NCBI RefSeq assembly: GCF_001856665.1 | Contig: NZ_CP017781.1 | Location: 620,001 to 684,000, forward strand | Direction of reading: 5' to 3' | Length of the DNA: 64,000 bases | From: Rhodobacter xanthinilyticus | GTDB taxonomy: Bacteria; Pseudomonadota; Alphaproteobacteria; Rhodobacterales; Rhodobacteraceae | Part shown: positions 46,248-54,395 of the stretch, piece after piece | Layout: every line of letters begins with the position of its first letter | Position numbering within the stretch: position 1 is the stretch's first letter | Position numbers and translations under genes: made by a program | Notes under the pieces: generated by a model | What the model was told of the DNA's origin: nothing | What the model saw: only the letters and a program-made list of their open reading frames with translations | Databases searched by the model: none

Positions 46248-46799
46248 TCACGGGGTCGGGCGCGGGATGGCGGGGCCGCCATCATCGCGTTTGAGCAGGT
46301 CATCGAGCACATTGCGCCCGCCCGGCCCCTCGATATCGAAAAGCTGCGCTTCACAGGGCATGAGCACGATGGCAAAGCTGCGCCCGGCGAGGCCGAGCCG
46401 ATAGGCCCCCGCCTCGAGCGCGGTGAAGGTGACGCTGAGCATCTCGCCGGGGCGGTCCTGCGCGCCCTCGATCGAGCGGCAGGCGACCTCGGTGCCGCCC
46501 ATCTGCGGGCAGCGCATCCCGCCCGCGCGCACAAAGAACGGCCCGCCCGCCACCGCGGCCTCCATGTCGGCGGGTTTCAGCGCCCGCATCAGCCCGTCGG
46601 CGTAGACCAGCGACGGGGTGTTCTTGCACAGCTTCGCGCCCTGCTCGAGGGCGGCGGGCGGCAGGGCGGTCACATCGACGGGCGCCTGCATCGCGGCATA
46701 GATCCCGGGCGCGACGATCGCCTCGGGCGGGGTCTGCGCGGCGGCAAGCCCGGCGCTCAGGCTCAGCAGGGCAAGGGCGGGCAAAGCGGGACAGTTCAT
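46248..46799 (-). CDS. Secreted protein of unknown function
   Basis: A 183-residue exported protein with signal peptide MNCPALPALALLSLSAGLAA ending AQ. Cysteines occur in AKLCKNTP, GMRCPQMG, EVACRSI and LMPCEAQL, possibly as two disulfides. GLAGRSFAIVLMPCEAQLFD is the most conserved-looking segment. AAAGGAGA precedes the start. No domain was recognised. It probably belongs with the adjacent TMEM43 and membrane protein genes. Confidence 0.7.
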   Translation of the reverse strand: MNCPALPALALLSLSAGLAAAQTPPEAIVAPGIYAAMQAPVDVTALPPAALEQGAKLCKNTPSLVYADGLMRALKPADMEAAVAGGPFFVRAGGMRCPQMGGTEVACRSIEGAQDRPGEMLSVTFTALEAGAYRLGLAGRSFAIVLMPCEAQLFDIEGPGGRNVLDDLLKRDDGGPAIPRPTP

Positions 46800-46851
46800 G
46801 GTCGGATCTCCTTTCGCTCAGGCTAGCGCCGGCGCGCCCGGGGGCGGTCAT

Positions 46852-47355
46852 TCATTTGGATGAGGCGCCGCGCGCGCGCTCCTCGGCGAGCCAGGCGTTC
46901 GCCTGCTGCGCCAGATCGGCGGCGCTCTCGCCGCCCCGATGGGCGTTGAAGATCGGATGGCGGCGCCCGTCGGGGGTGATCAGAACCGGCCGGTCGATCC
47001 GGTTCCAATGCACCATGTCGGCGTCGTTGCGCTGGGAATGCACGCTGCGCGACTGGGTCGCGACCCGCGCCACCTGCGCCAGGGGCACCACGATCTCGCG
47101 CCGCCGGATCAGGCTGCGCCGGGCGACGCGGGCTTCGCCGGTGGTCGCATCGAGGCTGAACCGCTCGAGATCGGCCAGCCACAGAAACCCCGCGAGCGCG
47201 ATCGCGAAGAACCCGCCGAACAGCCCCGCCTGCGCGGGCGGCGCGCCGGAGACGAGAAGCCCCCCGGCCGCGCCCCCGAAGGCGAGCGTCAGGACGGCGC
47301 ACAGCAGAACGAGCAGCACCGGAAAGCGGCGGCGGCGAAAGGGCGGGAGCGACAT
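46852..47355 (-). CDS. Membrane protein of unknown function
   Basis: A 167-residue protein with two N-terminal membrane helices (VLLVLLCAVLTLAFGGAAGG and GLFGGFFAIALAGFLWLADL) and a cytoplasmic PH-like or beta-rich domain (FSLDATTGEARVARRSLIRR; RPVLITPDGRRHPIFNAHRG). No family was recognised. It lies directly upstream of the secreted protein gene on the same strand and downstream of the LuxR-type remnant. Confidence 0.65.
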   Translation of the reverse strand: MSLPPFRRRRFPVLLVLLCAVLTLAFGGAAGGLLVSGAPPAQAGLFGGFFAIALAGFLWLADLERFSLDATTGEARVARRSLIRRREIVVPLAQVARVATQSRSVHSQRNDADMVHWNRIDRPVLITPDGRRHPIFNAHRGGESAADLAQQANAWLAEERARGASSK

Positions 47356-47425
47356 CGGGGGCCTCTGGCTGCGGATCGGGTCCGCCCAGCCTGCCCGCTC
47401 AGGCCCGCGCCGCCCTCATCCGTTT

Positions 47426-47747
47426 GAATGAAGCCGCCGCAGCGGCGTGGGGGCGGCGGCGGCGGCGAGCGCGGGCTCCGCGCCCCCACCCGCGCCCCAC
47501 CTGCGCTCCCACCCGGGCCGGTGCTCTCCGAGGCGACCAGCCAGCCCAGCGGCGAGCGATGCAGCGCCGCGGCGAGCTCGGCCTTGCCGGCGGTTTCGGT
47601 CTTGGCACAGGCCTGCGCGAGATGGCTGCGCACGGTGTTGATCGAGAGCCCGAGCTTCCCGGCGATCTGCTGCGGGGTGTGGCCATGCATCACCTCGAGC
47701 GCGACCCGCGCCTCTTGCGGCGTCAGCCGCCAACCGAGCTCCACCAT
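47426..47747 (-). pseudogene. LuxR-type HTH regulator, 5' part lost at the IS3 border
   Basis: The frame from 47747 encodes MVELGWRLTPQEARVALEVM, then HTPQQIAGKLGLSINTVRSH, a full LuxR-type helix-turn-helix, but no sensor domain. Eleven bp upstream begins the IS3 element, and a stop lies in frame between them. The N-terminal part is probably deleted. The frame stays open to 47289 through a Pro/Arg-rich tail that overlaps the next gene, so its true 3' end is uncertain; 47426 is only an approximate limit of plausible coding. It could alternatively be a small single-domain regulator. Confidence 0.5.
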
Positions 47748-47782
47748 CCCGAATCAGTGACCTGCCCCCGGTCGTCCCTCGT

Positions 47783-48685
47783 TCATGACGAGAGTCCTTG
47801 GGGTTGATATTGGTTGGTTTCGGGTGTGGCAAGCGCGCCGGGCGCGGAGCCCTCAGATTGCTCAAGCGCCCGGCGCGCTTCTGCCGGGGTCTTGTTGGCC
47901 AGCGAGGAATGCGGCCTGACGTTGTTGTAGTCGTAGCGCCAGAGTGCCAGCTTGCGGCGGGCATCGGCCAGGCTGTCGAAGATCTCCTCGTTCAGGCATT
48001 CGTCGCGCAGGCTGCCGTTGAAGCTCTCGATGAATCCGTTCTGCTGCGGCTTGCCCGGATCGATGTAGTGCCATTCGACGCCGTTCTCGTTAGCCCATTT
48101 CAGAATGGCCTTGCTGGTGAACTCGGTGCCATTGTCAGAAACGATGCAAGCGGGTTTGCCGTAAATCCTGACCAGCGCATCGAGTTCCCGCGCCACTCTG
48201 GCCCCCGAGATGCTGGTGTCGGCAATCAGGGCAAGGTTCTCGCGGCAGCGATCGTCGTTGACGGCCAGGATGCGGAACTTGCGGCAGGCCCCGAACGTGT
48301 CGGATAGGAAGTCCAAAGACCACCGCTGGTTCGGGCGCAATGGCACCGGCATCGGCGTTCGGCTGCCGCGCGCCCGTTTGCGGCCACGGCGTCGACGCAC
48401 CGACAGGCCCTCTTCCCGGTAGATGCGGTAGAGCTTCTTTTCGTTCATGATCATGCCCTTGCGCTCCAGCAGGATACCCACGCGCCGGTAGCCGAAGCGA
48501 CGGCGCTTCTCGACGATCTTGTGCATCGCCTCACGGATTTCCGGGTTATCGAGCGGCCTGTCACGCCGCACCGTCTTCGGATCGACACCGATCAGGACGC
48601 AGGCCCGGCGTTGAGAGATCGGATGATCCCTCATCGCCCGCAGCACCGCCTCCCGCCGTTGCACCGGTGTCGTCAGGGCTTTCCC
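47783..48685 (-). CDS. IS3 transposase OrfB (catalytic part), copy A
   Basis: The integrase-core part of the OrfAB transposase. The DDE residues are in [18 protein letters not shown] and the [16 protein letters not shown] region. It is translated as a fusion with OrfA after a -1 shift at the GGGAAAG heptamer (48679-48685 on the minus strand); the frame stays open upstream to 48856 but overlaps orfA. It differs from copy B at three residues only (Glu/Asp after VQRR, Leu/Pro in DRPxDN, Gln/His near the end). Confidence 0.9.
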   Translation of the reverse strand, partial: GKALTTPVQRREAVLRAMRDHPISQRRACVLIGVDPKTVRRDRPLDNPEIREAMHKIVEKRRRFGYRRVGILLERKGMIMNEKKLYRIYREEGLSVRRRRGRKRARGSRTPMPVPLRPNQRWSLDFLSDTFGACRKFRILAVNDDRCRENLALIADTSISGARVARELDALVRIYGKPACIVSDNGTEFTSKAILKWANENGVEWHYIDPGKPQQNGFIESFNGSLRDECLNEEIFDSLADARRKLALWRYDYNNVRPHSSLANKTPAEARRALEQSEGSAPGALATPETNQYQPQGLSS

Positions 48686-48936
48686 AAGAGATCCTTCAGA
48701 ACCACGTTGTCCAGCATCGCATCCGCCAGAAGGCGCTTCAGCTTCGCGTTCTCGTCCTCGAGCTGCTTCAGCCGCTTGGCGTCCGACAGGTCCATCCCGC
48801 CATACTTCGCCTTGAGCTTGTAGAACGTCGCGGGGCTCAACCCGTGCTTCCGGCAAAGCTCGGAAGTCGGCAAACCCGCCTCCTGCTCCTTGATCATCCC
48901 GATAATCTGCGCCTCGGTGAACCGGCTTTTCCTCAT
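48673..48936 (-). CDS. IS3 transposase OrfA, copy A
   Basis: An 87-residue HTH protein: [20 protein letters not shown], then a leucine-zipper-like coiled coil ([20 protein letters not shown]). It binds the IS ends and is the N-terminal part of the fused transposase. It is identical in sequence to copy B's OrfA. Confidence 0.92.
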   Translation of the reverse strand: MRKSRFTEAQIIGMIKEQEAGLPTSELCRKHGLSPATFYKLKAKYGGMDLSDAKRLKQLEDENAKLKRLLADAMLDNVVLKDLLGKP

Positions 48937-49004
48937 GTCGTCTGCTCCTTCTCAGGTTGGGCAGACTCTACATCACAGCGAGGGAACTTCCGGGGGGCAG
49001 GTCA

Positions 49005-49118
49005 CTCCTTGTTCAGGCGCTCGATCGGGTTCGTGCTGTGCAGCTTGGTGCGGTGCTGCCGGGGGAAGGCCATGTAGGCGAGCACGTCGTCTTCGCTTGC
49101 GTCCATCAAGTCGGCGAC
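49005..49118 (-). pseudogene. IS256 family transposase remnant
   Basis: The minus strand translates as VADLMDASEDDVLAYMAFPR, then QHRTKLHSTNPIERLNKE, an internal piece (about 38 residues) of a mutator-type (IS256) transposase around the last catalytic region. It is cut by IS3 copy A on one side and loses similarity at about 49118 on the other. Confidence 0.8.
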
Positions 49119-49179
49119 CCTAGTCTGAGCCCAACGTGACGAATGCTGCACCATGGGCGAATGTCGACTGCCGACCTCA

Positions 49180-50052
49180 CTACATCGGCGTCCGCATCAT
49201 CTCGCGGATCAGATCATTTGTCTCTGGTCTCGACGTTTGATGCCGATATCGGAGGGCCAGAACAGTTCTCGATAATTGAAGGCCCTCGATGGGCTTCGAC
49301 ACCAGTCCCATGTCCGCAGGAATAGCAGTGGCCGGCAAGATCAGCGCACCTGACCCTTGCCGAGCAAGTTCAACTAACCAATCCACGCGGTTGGACCGAT
49401 ACGCCGCGTAGAGTTCATGACCATGATCTGCGCAAGTCCCATGCAAAGCGTCCCGCATTTCGCAATTTAGTCGGTCGAGCATGTCGGTTTTTGCGAGAGC
49501 CGAAAGAGAAATTGCATCTTGTTCAGACAACGGATGCGACTTCGACATTACGACCTTGTAGTCCTCTTCATAGAGACGGTCTATGCGATAGAGGTCTTCA
49601 CTGACCTTCTCTGCGGTGACGACAACGTCAAGTTTTCCGTCTCGCAACCCGGCAAGAAGCTCGGAGGATGATGCAACAATCAATTCGATCTCGGCTTGCG
49701 GTAATCGCTTACGCGTACGCTCCATAGCTGCCGATATCAGGTTGTGGCCAATCGTTTCGCCGACACCGACAGAGATTGGAACCCGCTCCAAACGCATGTG
49801 ACGGACCGCCTCAGCCTTCGCCTGGCGCGTCTCATCGTAAATCCTCTGCAGCCTTGGCTGCATGAGTTTCCCGAGGGCTGTAAGCCTGCATCCTGCACGG
49901 TCCCTGACAAACAGCTCACCTCCAAGCTCGTCTTCAAGCTTCTTGATCGCAGTCGTCAAGGAAGGTTGGGACACATTGGAGGCACTGGCTGCGTGGGTGA
50001 AGTTTCGGTGCTCGCAGACAGCGAGAAAATACCTGATCTGGTTCATTTCCAT
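49180..50052 (-). CDS. LysR family transcriptional regulator
   Basis: A 290-residue LTTR. The N-terminal HTH is MNQIRYFLAVCEHRNFTHAA, then SNVSQPSLTTAIKKLEDELG; the substrate-binding domain has ISVGVGETIGHNLISAAMER and LDVVVTAEKVSEDLYRIDRL. Base composition is clearly less GC-rich than in the core genes, a sign of transfer. The ATG at 50052 has GGAGA upstream; the frame to 50151 is not supported. It is divergent from the IS21-interrupted ABM gene and is its likely regulator. Confidence 0.9.
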   Translation of the reverse strand: MEMNQIRYFLAVCEHRNFTHAASASNVSQPSLTTAIKKLEDELGGELFVRDRAGCRLTALGKLMQPRLQRIYDETRQAKAEAVRHMRLERVPISVGVGETIGHNLISAAMERTRKRLPQAEIELIVASSSELLAGLRDGKLDVVVTAEKVSEDLYRIDRLYEEDYKVVMSKSHPLSEQDAISLSALAKTDMLDRLNCEMRDALHGTCADHGHELYAAYRSNRVDWLVELARQGSGALILPATAIPADMGLVSKPIEGLQLSRTVLALRYRHQTSRPETNDLIREMMRTPM

Positions 50053-50100
50053 CGCCGCATTCTCCACCAGATTCCAACGCAGGCCATCAAAGCAACCTCC

Positions 50101-50125
50101 ATAGTCCATGTCTATCAAAAAATAG
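50101..50125. promoter_or_regulatory. LysR-type binding region between the divergent genes
   Basis: ATAG-N7-CTAT (50101-50115) is a T-N11-A LysR motif, followed by the overlapping CTAT-N6-ATAG (50112-50125). It lies 49 bp before the LysR start and 88 bp before the original ABM start codon. Confidence 0.55.
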
Positions 50126-50212
50126 AACTTCGGAATTGGAGTCCGACCCATCCGCCATGGGACAAGAGTGCATCGAAACCAAACACGACGAACTTCAAGT
50201 CAGGGGACGACC

Positions 50213-50228
50213 ATGAACATGAAAATCC
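50213..50228 (+). pseudogene. Severed 5' end of the ABM-domain protein gene
   Basis: ATGAACATGAAAATCC with AGGGGA upstream. Joined to 52768 onward (after removal of the IS21 element and one 6-bp duplicate), it gives MNMKILPIFAALALITTSAT ending AQ, a standard signal peptide, in frame with the ABM protein. This fragment alone now reads only a few codons before a stop in the IS. Confidence 0.75.
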
Positions 50229-50393
50229 TGTCAACGGCGGAGTAAAATTGGGCCACGGGGCGGCGCAAAATTGGGCCACTTTGGGTTTGCGCGAGACGCG
50301 GCTGATGGGCGGCGGCCAGTCAGCCGCGCTCTCCATATAGCTTGCGGGTGACTGGCCGCCTTGGACCGTCAGGTCCAAGTCTGATACTTTGGA

Positions 50394-51158
50394 TCAGGTG
50401 TTGTCGCCGGTCTTGCGCGCGCGACTTTGCGCGAGGCGATAGCTTTCGCCGTTCATCTCGAGGATGTTGACGTGGTGGGTCAACCGGTCGAGGAGCGCGC
50501 CGGTCAGCCGCTCGGTGCCGAAGGTCTCGGTCCATTCATCGAAGGGCAGATTGCTGGTGATCAGCGTGGCACCGCGCTCGTAGCGCTGGGAGATCATCTC
50601 AAAAAGCAGCTCGGCGCCGGTCTTTGACAGGGGCACGAACCCGAGCTCGTCGATGATCAGCAGCTTGACGGCAGCCATCTGCTTCTGGACGCGCAGCAGC
50701 CGACGTTCGTCTCGCGCCTCCATCAGCTCGTTGACCAGCGCGGCGGCGGTGGTGAAGCTGACAGACATGCCCTTCTGGCAGGCCGCCAACCCGAGGCCCA
50801 AGGCAATGTGGGTCTTGCCGGTTCCGCTGGGGCCAAGGGCGATCACGTTCTCACGCCGTTCGATCCATTCGCAGCGCGCCAGTTCCAGCACCTGCATCTT
50901 GTTCAGCTTCGGGATCGCCTTGAAGTCGAAGCTGTCGAGGCTTTTGGTGGCCGGGAACTTCGCAGCCTTGATGCGGCGCTCGACCATCCGCCGCTCGCGG
51001 TCAATGAGTTCCAGTTCAACGAGGCGCGACAGGAATTGGACATGGTCCAACCCTTCGGCGGCGCATTGGCGCGCAACCTTCTCGTGTTCCCGCAGGAAGG
51101 TGGGCAGCTTCAGCGTCTTCAGATGGTGGGCAAGCAGGATCTTCGGAGCCTCGCTCAT
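50394..51158 (-). CDS. istB: IS21 helper ATPase IstB
   Basis: A 254-residue AAA+ ATPase that loads target DNA for IstA. Walker A is GPSGTGKTH, Walker B is LLIIDELGFVP, and sensor 1 is LITSNLPFDEW. Its start overlaps the istA stop by 4 bp. Confidence 0.94.
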   Translation of the reverse strand: MSEAPKILLAHHLKTLKLPTFLREHEKVARQCAAEGLDHVQFLSRLVELELIDRERRMVERRIKAAKFPATKSLDSFDFKAIPKLNKMQVLELARCEWIERRENVIALGPSGTGKTHIALGLGLAACQKGMSVSFTTAAALVNELMEARDERRLLRVQKQMAAVKLLIIDELGFVPLSKTGAELLFEMISQRYERGATLITSNLPFDEWTETFGTERLTGALLDRLTHHVNILEMNGESYRLAQSRARKTGDNT

Positions 51159-52642
51159 TCCGCCGCCTCCGACATCAAGGCCATGTAGCTGGCCGCACGC
51201 GTCGTCTCGACGTTCGCCCGCGGCAGGTAGGGGTAGACATCGAGATCAAGCCTTGGGGGGCGCTTCTCGACCTGGCAAAGCACGAGGTGCTTCACGGCGT
51301 CAAAGCCGACCGCGCCCAGCTTCAGGGCCTTCTTCACGGCGGCATGCAGGTCATCCATGCCAAAGGTCTCAAGCAGCCGCAGCACCTGCACATACTCGCG
51401 GCGCCCCATCTTGAGCATGCGCGCCTCCATCAGGCGGCGCAAAGTCTGGAACTCTTCGGGCAGGTCCCATTCCGCCAGAGGCGCAGCCTGGTCCAAGGCA
51501 TTGATCTTGCGCTCGATCAGCGGGAGGTAGTGAACCGGGTCGAAGATCATGTCCTCGCGATCGTAACAGCGCGGGTGTCGGGCGATCACCTCCCCGCGAC
51601 AGCCGATCACGACCTCATCGACATAGCCGCGGATCCAGACATCCTGATGGCCATAGGCGACCGGGACCGAGTAATCGTTGGTGTCATAGCGCACGAGCGA
51701 CTGCGAGCTGACCCTGCCGCTCGCTTGGTCGCAGGCGTCGAACGGGGCAGTAGGCAATGGGCGCATCGCCGCCAGATCGCGCTGCAGCCTCTCGCCGATC
51801 GTCTCCTTGTGACCCCGAAGAATGCGCGTGAGGCGTGCGCAGCACTGCCCTTCAAGGTCGGCGTTGAAGGCGTCCCAACTGGCAAAGTGGGGGATCGGCA
51901 CCATGTGGTTGCGGCGGGCGTAGCCGACCATCCCCTCGACAGCGCCCTTGTCGTTCCCCTTCCCGGGCCGACCATAGCGATCCCGAAACAGGTAATGCGA
52001 CTGCAAGCCGCTGAACAGCGTGGCGCGGATGCGCGTGCCATCTGGCTGGATCTTCGAGACCAGGCAGCGGTCGTTATCGTAGAGCACCGACTGCGGCACC
52101 CCGCCGAAGAAGGCAAAGGCGCGGACATGCCCGTCTATCCAGGCCTCCGCCGTCGCCGCCGGATAGGCCCGGACGAAATAGGCATCGCTGTGCGGCAGGT
52201 CGATGACAAAGAAATGCGCCTTCTGCTCGACACCGGCGATGACGACGACCGCTTCGCCAAAATCGGCCTGAGCATGGCCCGGCGGATGGGCCAGTGGCAC
52301 GAACATCTCCCGTGTCCGCCGCTCACGCTCACGCACGTAATCCTTGACGATCGTATAGCCGCCGGTGAAGCCATGCTCGGCCTGAAGCCGTTCCCATATC
52401 CGCTTGGCCGTATGACGCTGCTTGCGATGCACCGCCTTGTCGGCTTCAAGCCAGGCGTCAATGAACTCGGTGAACCCGTCCAGCTTCGGCCGCCTGATCG
52501 GCTTGTCCCGCCGGTAGCCAGGCGGCACCGAGAAGGCCAACATCTTCTCAACCGTCCCGCGCGAAATGTTGAAATGCTTCGCCGCCGCCCGCGCGCTCAT
52601 GCCCTCGGCACACGCCAAGCGAACCTTCTTGTAAAGTTCCAC
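51155..52642 (-). CDS. istA: IS21 transposase IstA
   Basis: A 495-residue DDE transposase. The N-terminal HTH is EGMSARAAAKHFNISRGTVE; the catalytic core includes HAQADFGEA, SVLYDNDRC and GNDKGAVEGMVGYARR; a C-terminal domain (RYDTNDYSVPVAYG) follows. It appears intact, so the element may still be active. Confidence 0.93.
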   Translation of the reverse strand: MELYKKVRLACAEGMSARAAAKHFNISRGTVEKMLAFSVPPGYRRDKPIRRPKLDGFTEFIDAWLEADKAVHRKQRHTAKRIWERLQAEHGFTGGYTIVKDYVRERERRTREMFVPLAHPPGHAQADFGEAVVVIAGVEQKAHFFVIDLPHSDAYFVRAYPAATAEAWIDGHVRAFAFFGGVPQSVLYDNDRCLVSKIQPDGTRIRATLFSGLQSHYLFRDRYGRPGKGNDKGAVEGMVGYARRNHMVPIPHFASWDAFNADLEGQCCARLTRILRGHKETIGERLQRDLAAMRPLPTAPFDACDQASGRVSSQSLVRYDTNDYSVPVAYGHQDVWIRGYVDEVVIGCRGEVIARHPRCYDREDMIFDPVHYLPLIERKINALDQAAPLAEWDLPEEFQTLRRLMEARMLKMGRREYVQVLRLLETFGMDDLHAAVKKALKLGAVGFDAVKHLVLCQVEKRPPRLDLDVYPYLPRANVETTRAASYMALMSEAAE

Positions 52643-52826
52643 GGTATAAATCTCCCCACCCTCCCTGCTGCCGCAAGAAGGGAAAAGTGGCAGGATTTTA
52701 CTCCGCCCGCAGCGAGACGATCCCGCCGCTACCGTGGCCTAATTTTGCACCGCCGTTTCCAAAATCCTTCCGATATTCGCCGCACTGGCTCTGATCACAA
52801 CTTCTGCAACTGCACAGGACAATCCA

Positions 52827-53471
52827 ATGGAAAATCATGCTGCCAGCTACATCGCCATGCCGGCCGCCGAAGGCCAGACCGGAGCCTTCGCGGAGTTTTT
52901 GGCTGGTGCTGCACCTATCGTGCGAGAAACAGAGCCGGGCACTGTACTGTGGTTCGCTCTGCAAGCCGATGATACGCTCGCAATCTTTGACATCTTCGTA
53001 GACGAAGACGCACGCGATGCTCACTTTTCAGGAGCGGTTGCTGCGGCTTTGAACCAAAATGCCGACGCCTTGGTCAACGGAGGATGGGAAGACGGTGTTG
53101 TGGCGAATATCAACAACTCCGATGTCCTGTCGGTAAAGGCGCCGGTTGATCTCTACACGGCAACGACCGCAACGTACATCAAGCTCGAAGCTGCTCCAGG
53201 TAAAGGTCCAGAATTGGCAGCTTTGCTGACCGCCGCCGGCCCCATCGTCGCAGATACCGAACCCAAGACATTGTTCTGGGCGGCGCTGCAAATTGACGAG
53301 AGCAACTTTGCCATCTTCGACATCTTTGCCGACAACTCTGGCCGCGAAGCGCATTTTGCCGGACAGGTCGCCGGACTCCTGAATGCAAAGGCTTCAGAGT
53401 TGGTCTCAGGCGGATGGGACGATGGTGTTGTGGCAAACGTCCGCAATTTCGACATCCTCGCTGCCAAGTAA
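52827..53471 (+). CDS. Tandem ABM-like (dimeric alpha/beta barrel) protein, signal peptide removed by IS21
   Basis: From the first remaining ATG, 214 residues with two copies of a ~100-residue ABM/quinol-monooxygenase-like unit: SYIAMPAAEGQTGAFAEFLA to VNGGWEDGVVANINNSDVLS, and TYIKLEAAPGKGPELAALLT to VSGGWDDGVVANVRNFDILA. Both contain FDIF and a GGW-DDG motif. The frame is open further upstream to the IS21 end and there encodes the hydrophobic part of a signal peptide. The original protein was exported; the present product, if made, would stay in the cytoplasm. GC content is lower than in core genes. Confidence 0.75.
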   Translation: MENHAASYIAMPAAEGQTGAFAEFLAGAAPIVRETEPGTVLWFALQADDTLAIFDIFVDEDARDAHFSGAVAAALNQNADALVNGGWEDGVVANINNSDVLSVKAPVDLYTATTATYIKLEAAPGKGPELAALLTAAGPIVADTEPKTLFWAALQIDESNFAIFDIFADNSGREAHFAGQVAGLLNAKASELVSGGWDDGVVANVRNFDILAAK

Positions 53472-53493
53472 TCTTGAGTTGCTCTGAGAAAGA

Positions 53494-53527
53494 AGTGCCC
53501 GGTGCAACCCATCGGGCGCTTCGCTGT
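53494..53527 (+). terminator. Terminator of the ABM gene
   Basis: AGTGCCCG / CGGGCGCT stem (one mismatch), then TTCGCTGTTTT, 22 bp after the stop codon. Confidence 0.7.
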
Positions 53528-53559
53528 TTTCATTGAGATCATGCCAAAGCGGCCGACTA

Positions 53560-54390
53560 GGGTCAGGACCCATTGATTTCCAAGGGATGGCATGATTCAC
53601 GGTTCGAAAACGAGCGGTGAACATGTCTGATCTGTTTTGGCTGACCGACGCCCAGATGGCGCGTCTTGAGCCCTTCTTTCCCAAGTCACACGGCAGGCCA
53701 CGCGTCGATGACCGACGTGTGCTGAGTGGGATTATCTTCATCAATCGCAACGGCTTGCGGTGGCGGGATGCCCCCATCGCCTACGGTCCACACAAGACGC
53801 TCTACAACCGTTGGAAACGATGGAGCGACAAGGGCATCTTCGCGCGAATGATGGCCGGTCTGGCTGCCGAGCACAGCGAGACGAAGACCGTGATGATCGA
53901 CGCGACCTACCTCAGGGCCCACCGAACAGCGACCAGTTTGGGCGTGAAAAAGGGGGGCGTGGACGCCTGATCGGTCGGACGAAGGGCGGCATGAACACTA
54001 AACTGCACGCTATCTGCGACAGCCAGGGCCGGCCGCTCAACCTCTTCGCCACCGCCGGACAAGTCAGCGACTACATCGGCGCGCGAGCGCTGCTCAGCAG
54101 CCTGCCGAAGGTCGATTGGCTGCTCGGCGATCGGGGGTATGATGCCGACTGGTTCAGAGAAGCATTGAAAGACAAGGGGATACGCGCCTGCATCCCTGGC
54201 CGTAAGCAGCGCAAGAAGGCGGTGAAATACGACAAGCGCCGCTACAAACGCCGGAACCGGATCGAGATCATGTTCGGCAGGCTAAAGGATTGGCGACGCG
54301 TTGCGACACGATACGACAGGTGTCCGAAGGTCTTCCTGTCTGCCATCGCCCTCGCAACAACCGTCATCTATTGGTTATGAGTCCTGACCC
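53560..54390 (+). mobile_element. IS5 family insertion sequence (IS427-like)
   Basis: An 831-bp element with terminal repeats GGGTCAGGACCCATTG and, on the other strand at the right, GGGTCAGGACTCATAA. The flanks are CTA and TAG, consistent with insertion at a CTAG site with a TA duplication. It contains one transposase gene in two frames. Confidence 0.88.
53623..54380 (+). CDS. IS5 family transposase (OrfA/OrfB, -1 frameshift)
   Basis: Two overlapping frames form one transposase of about 252 residues. The first (53623-53970) begins MSDLFWLTDAQMARLEPFFP and has the first catalytic aspartate in VMIDATYLRAHRTA. The second frame (open 53760-54380) continues GRGRLIGRTKGGMNTKLHAI, with GDRGYDADWFREAL and the last glutamate in RNRIEIMFGRLKDWRR. 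The A5G6 run at 53947-53957 is the slip site. This is the normal expression mode of IS427-type elements, so it is not scored as broken. A GTG at 53617 is an alternative start. Confidence 0.85.
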
Positions 54391-54395
54391 TAGGC

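Larger units (their letters stand above)
47758..49004 (-). mobile_element. IS3 family insertion sequence, copy A
   Basis: A 1247-bp element. Ends are inverted: TGACCTGCCCCCGG at 47758 and CCGGGGGGCAGGTCA ending at 49004. It contains orfA and orfB in -1 register. It is nearly identical to copy B (56391-57638), but in the opposite orientation, and its flanks (AATCAG and CTCCTT) show no target duplication. Its orfA side abuts an IS256 transposase remnant, so one flank was probably deleted after insertion. Confidence 0.9.
50229..52761 (-). mobile_element. IS21 family insertion sequence
   Basis: A 2533-bp element with TG...CA ends and imperfect terminal repeats (TGTCAACGGCGGAGTAAAAT on the left; TGGAAACGGCGGTGCAAAAT on the right), each with a nearby second AAAATTGGGCCAC-like copy. 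The target duplication is 6 bp AAATCC (50223-50228 and 52762-52767). It carries istA and istB on the minus strand. Confidence 0.88.

Noticed and set aside
46848-47430. Similar TTCATTTGGATGAG / CTCATCCGTTTGAATG sequences at both ends of the small membrane protein gene
   Set aside because: The match is short and imperfect and may be chance in GC-rich DNA.
53623-54380. IS5 transposase as a frameshifted pseudogene
   Set aside because: The A5G6 run and -1 register match the normal programmed frameshift of IS427-type elements.
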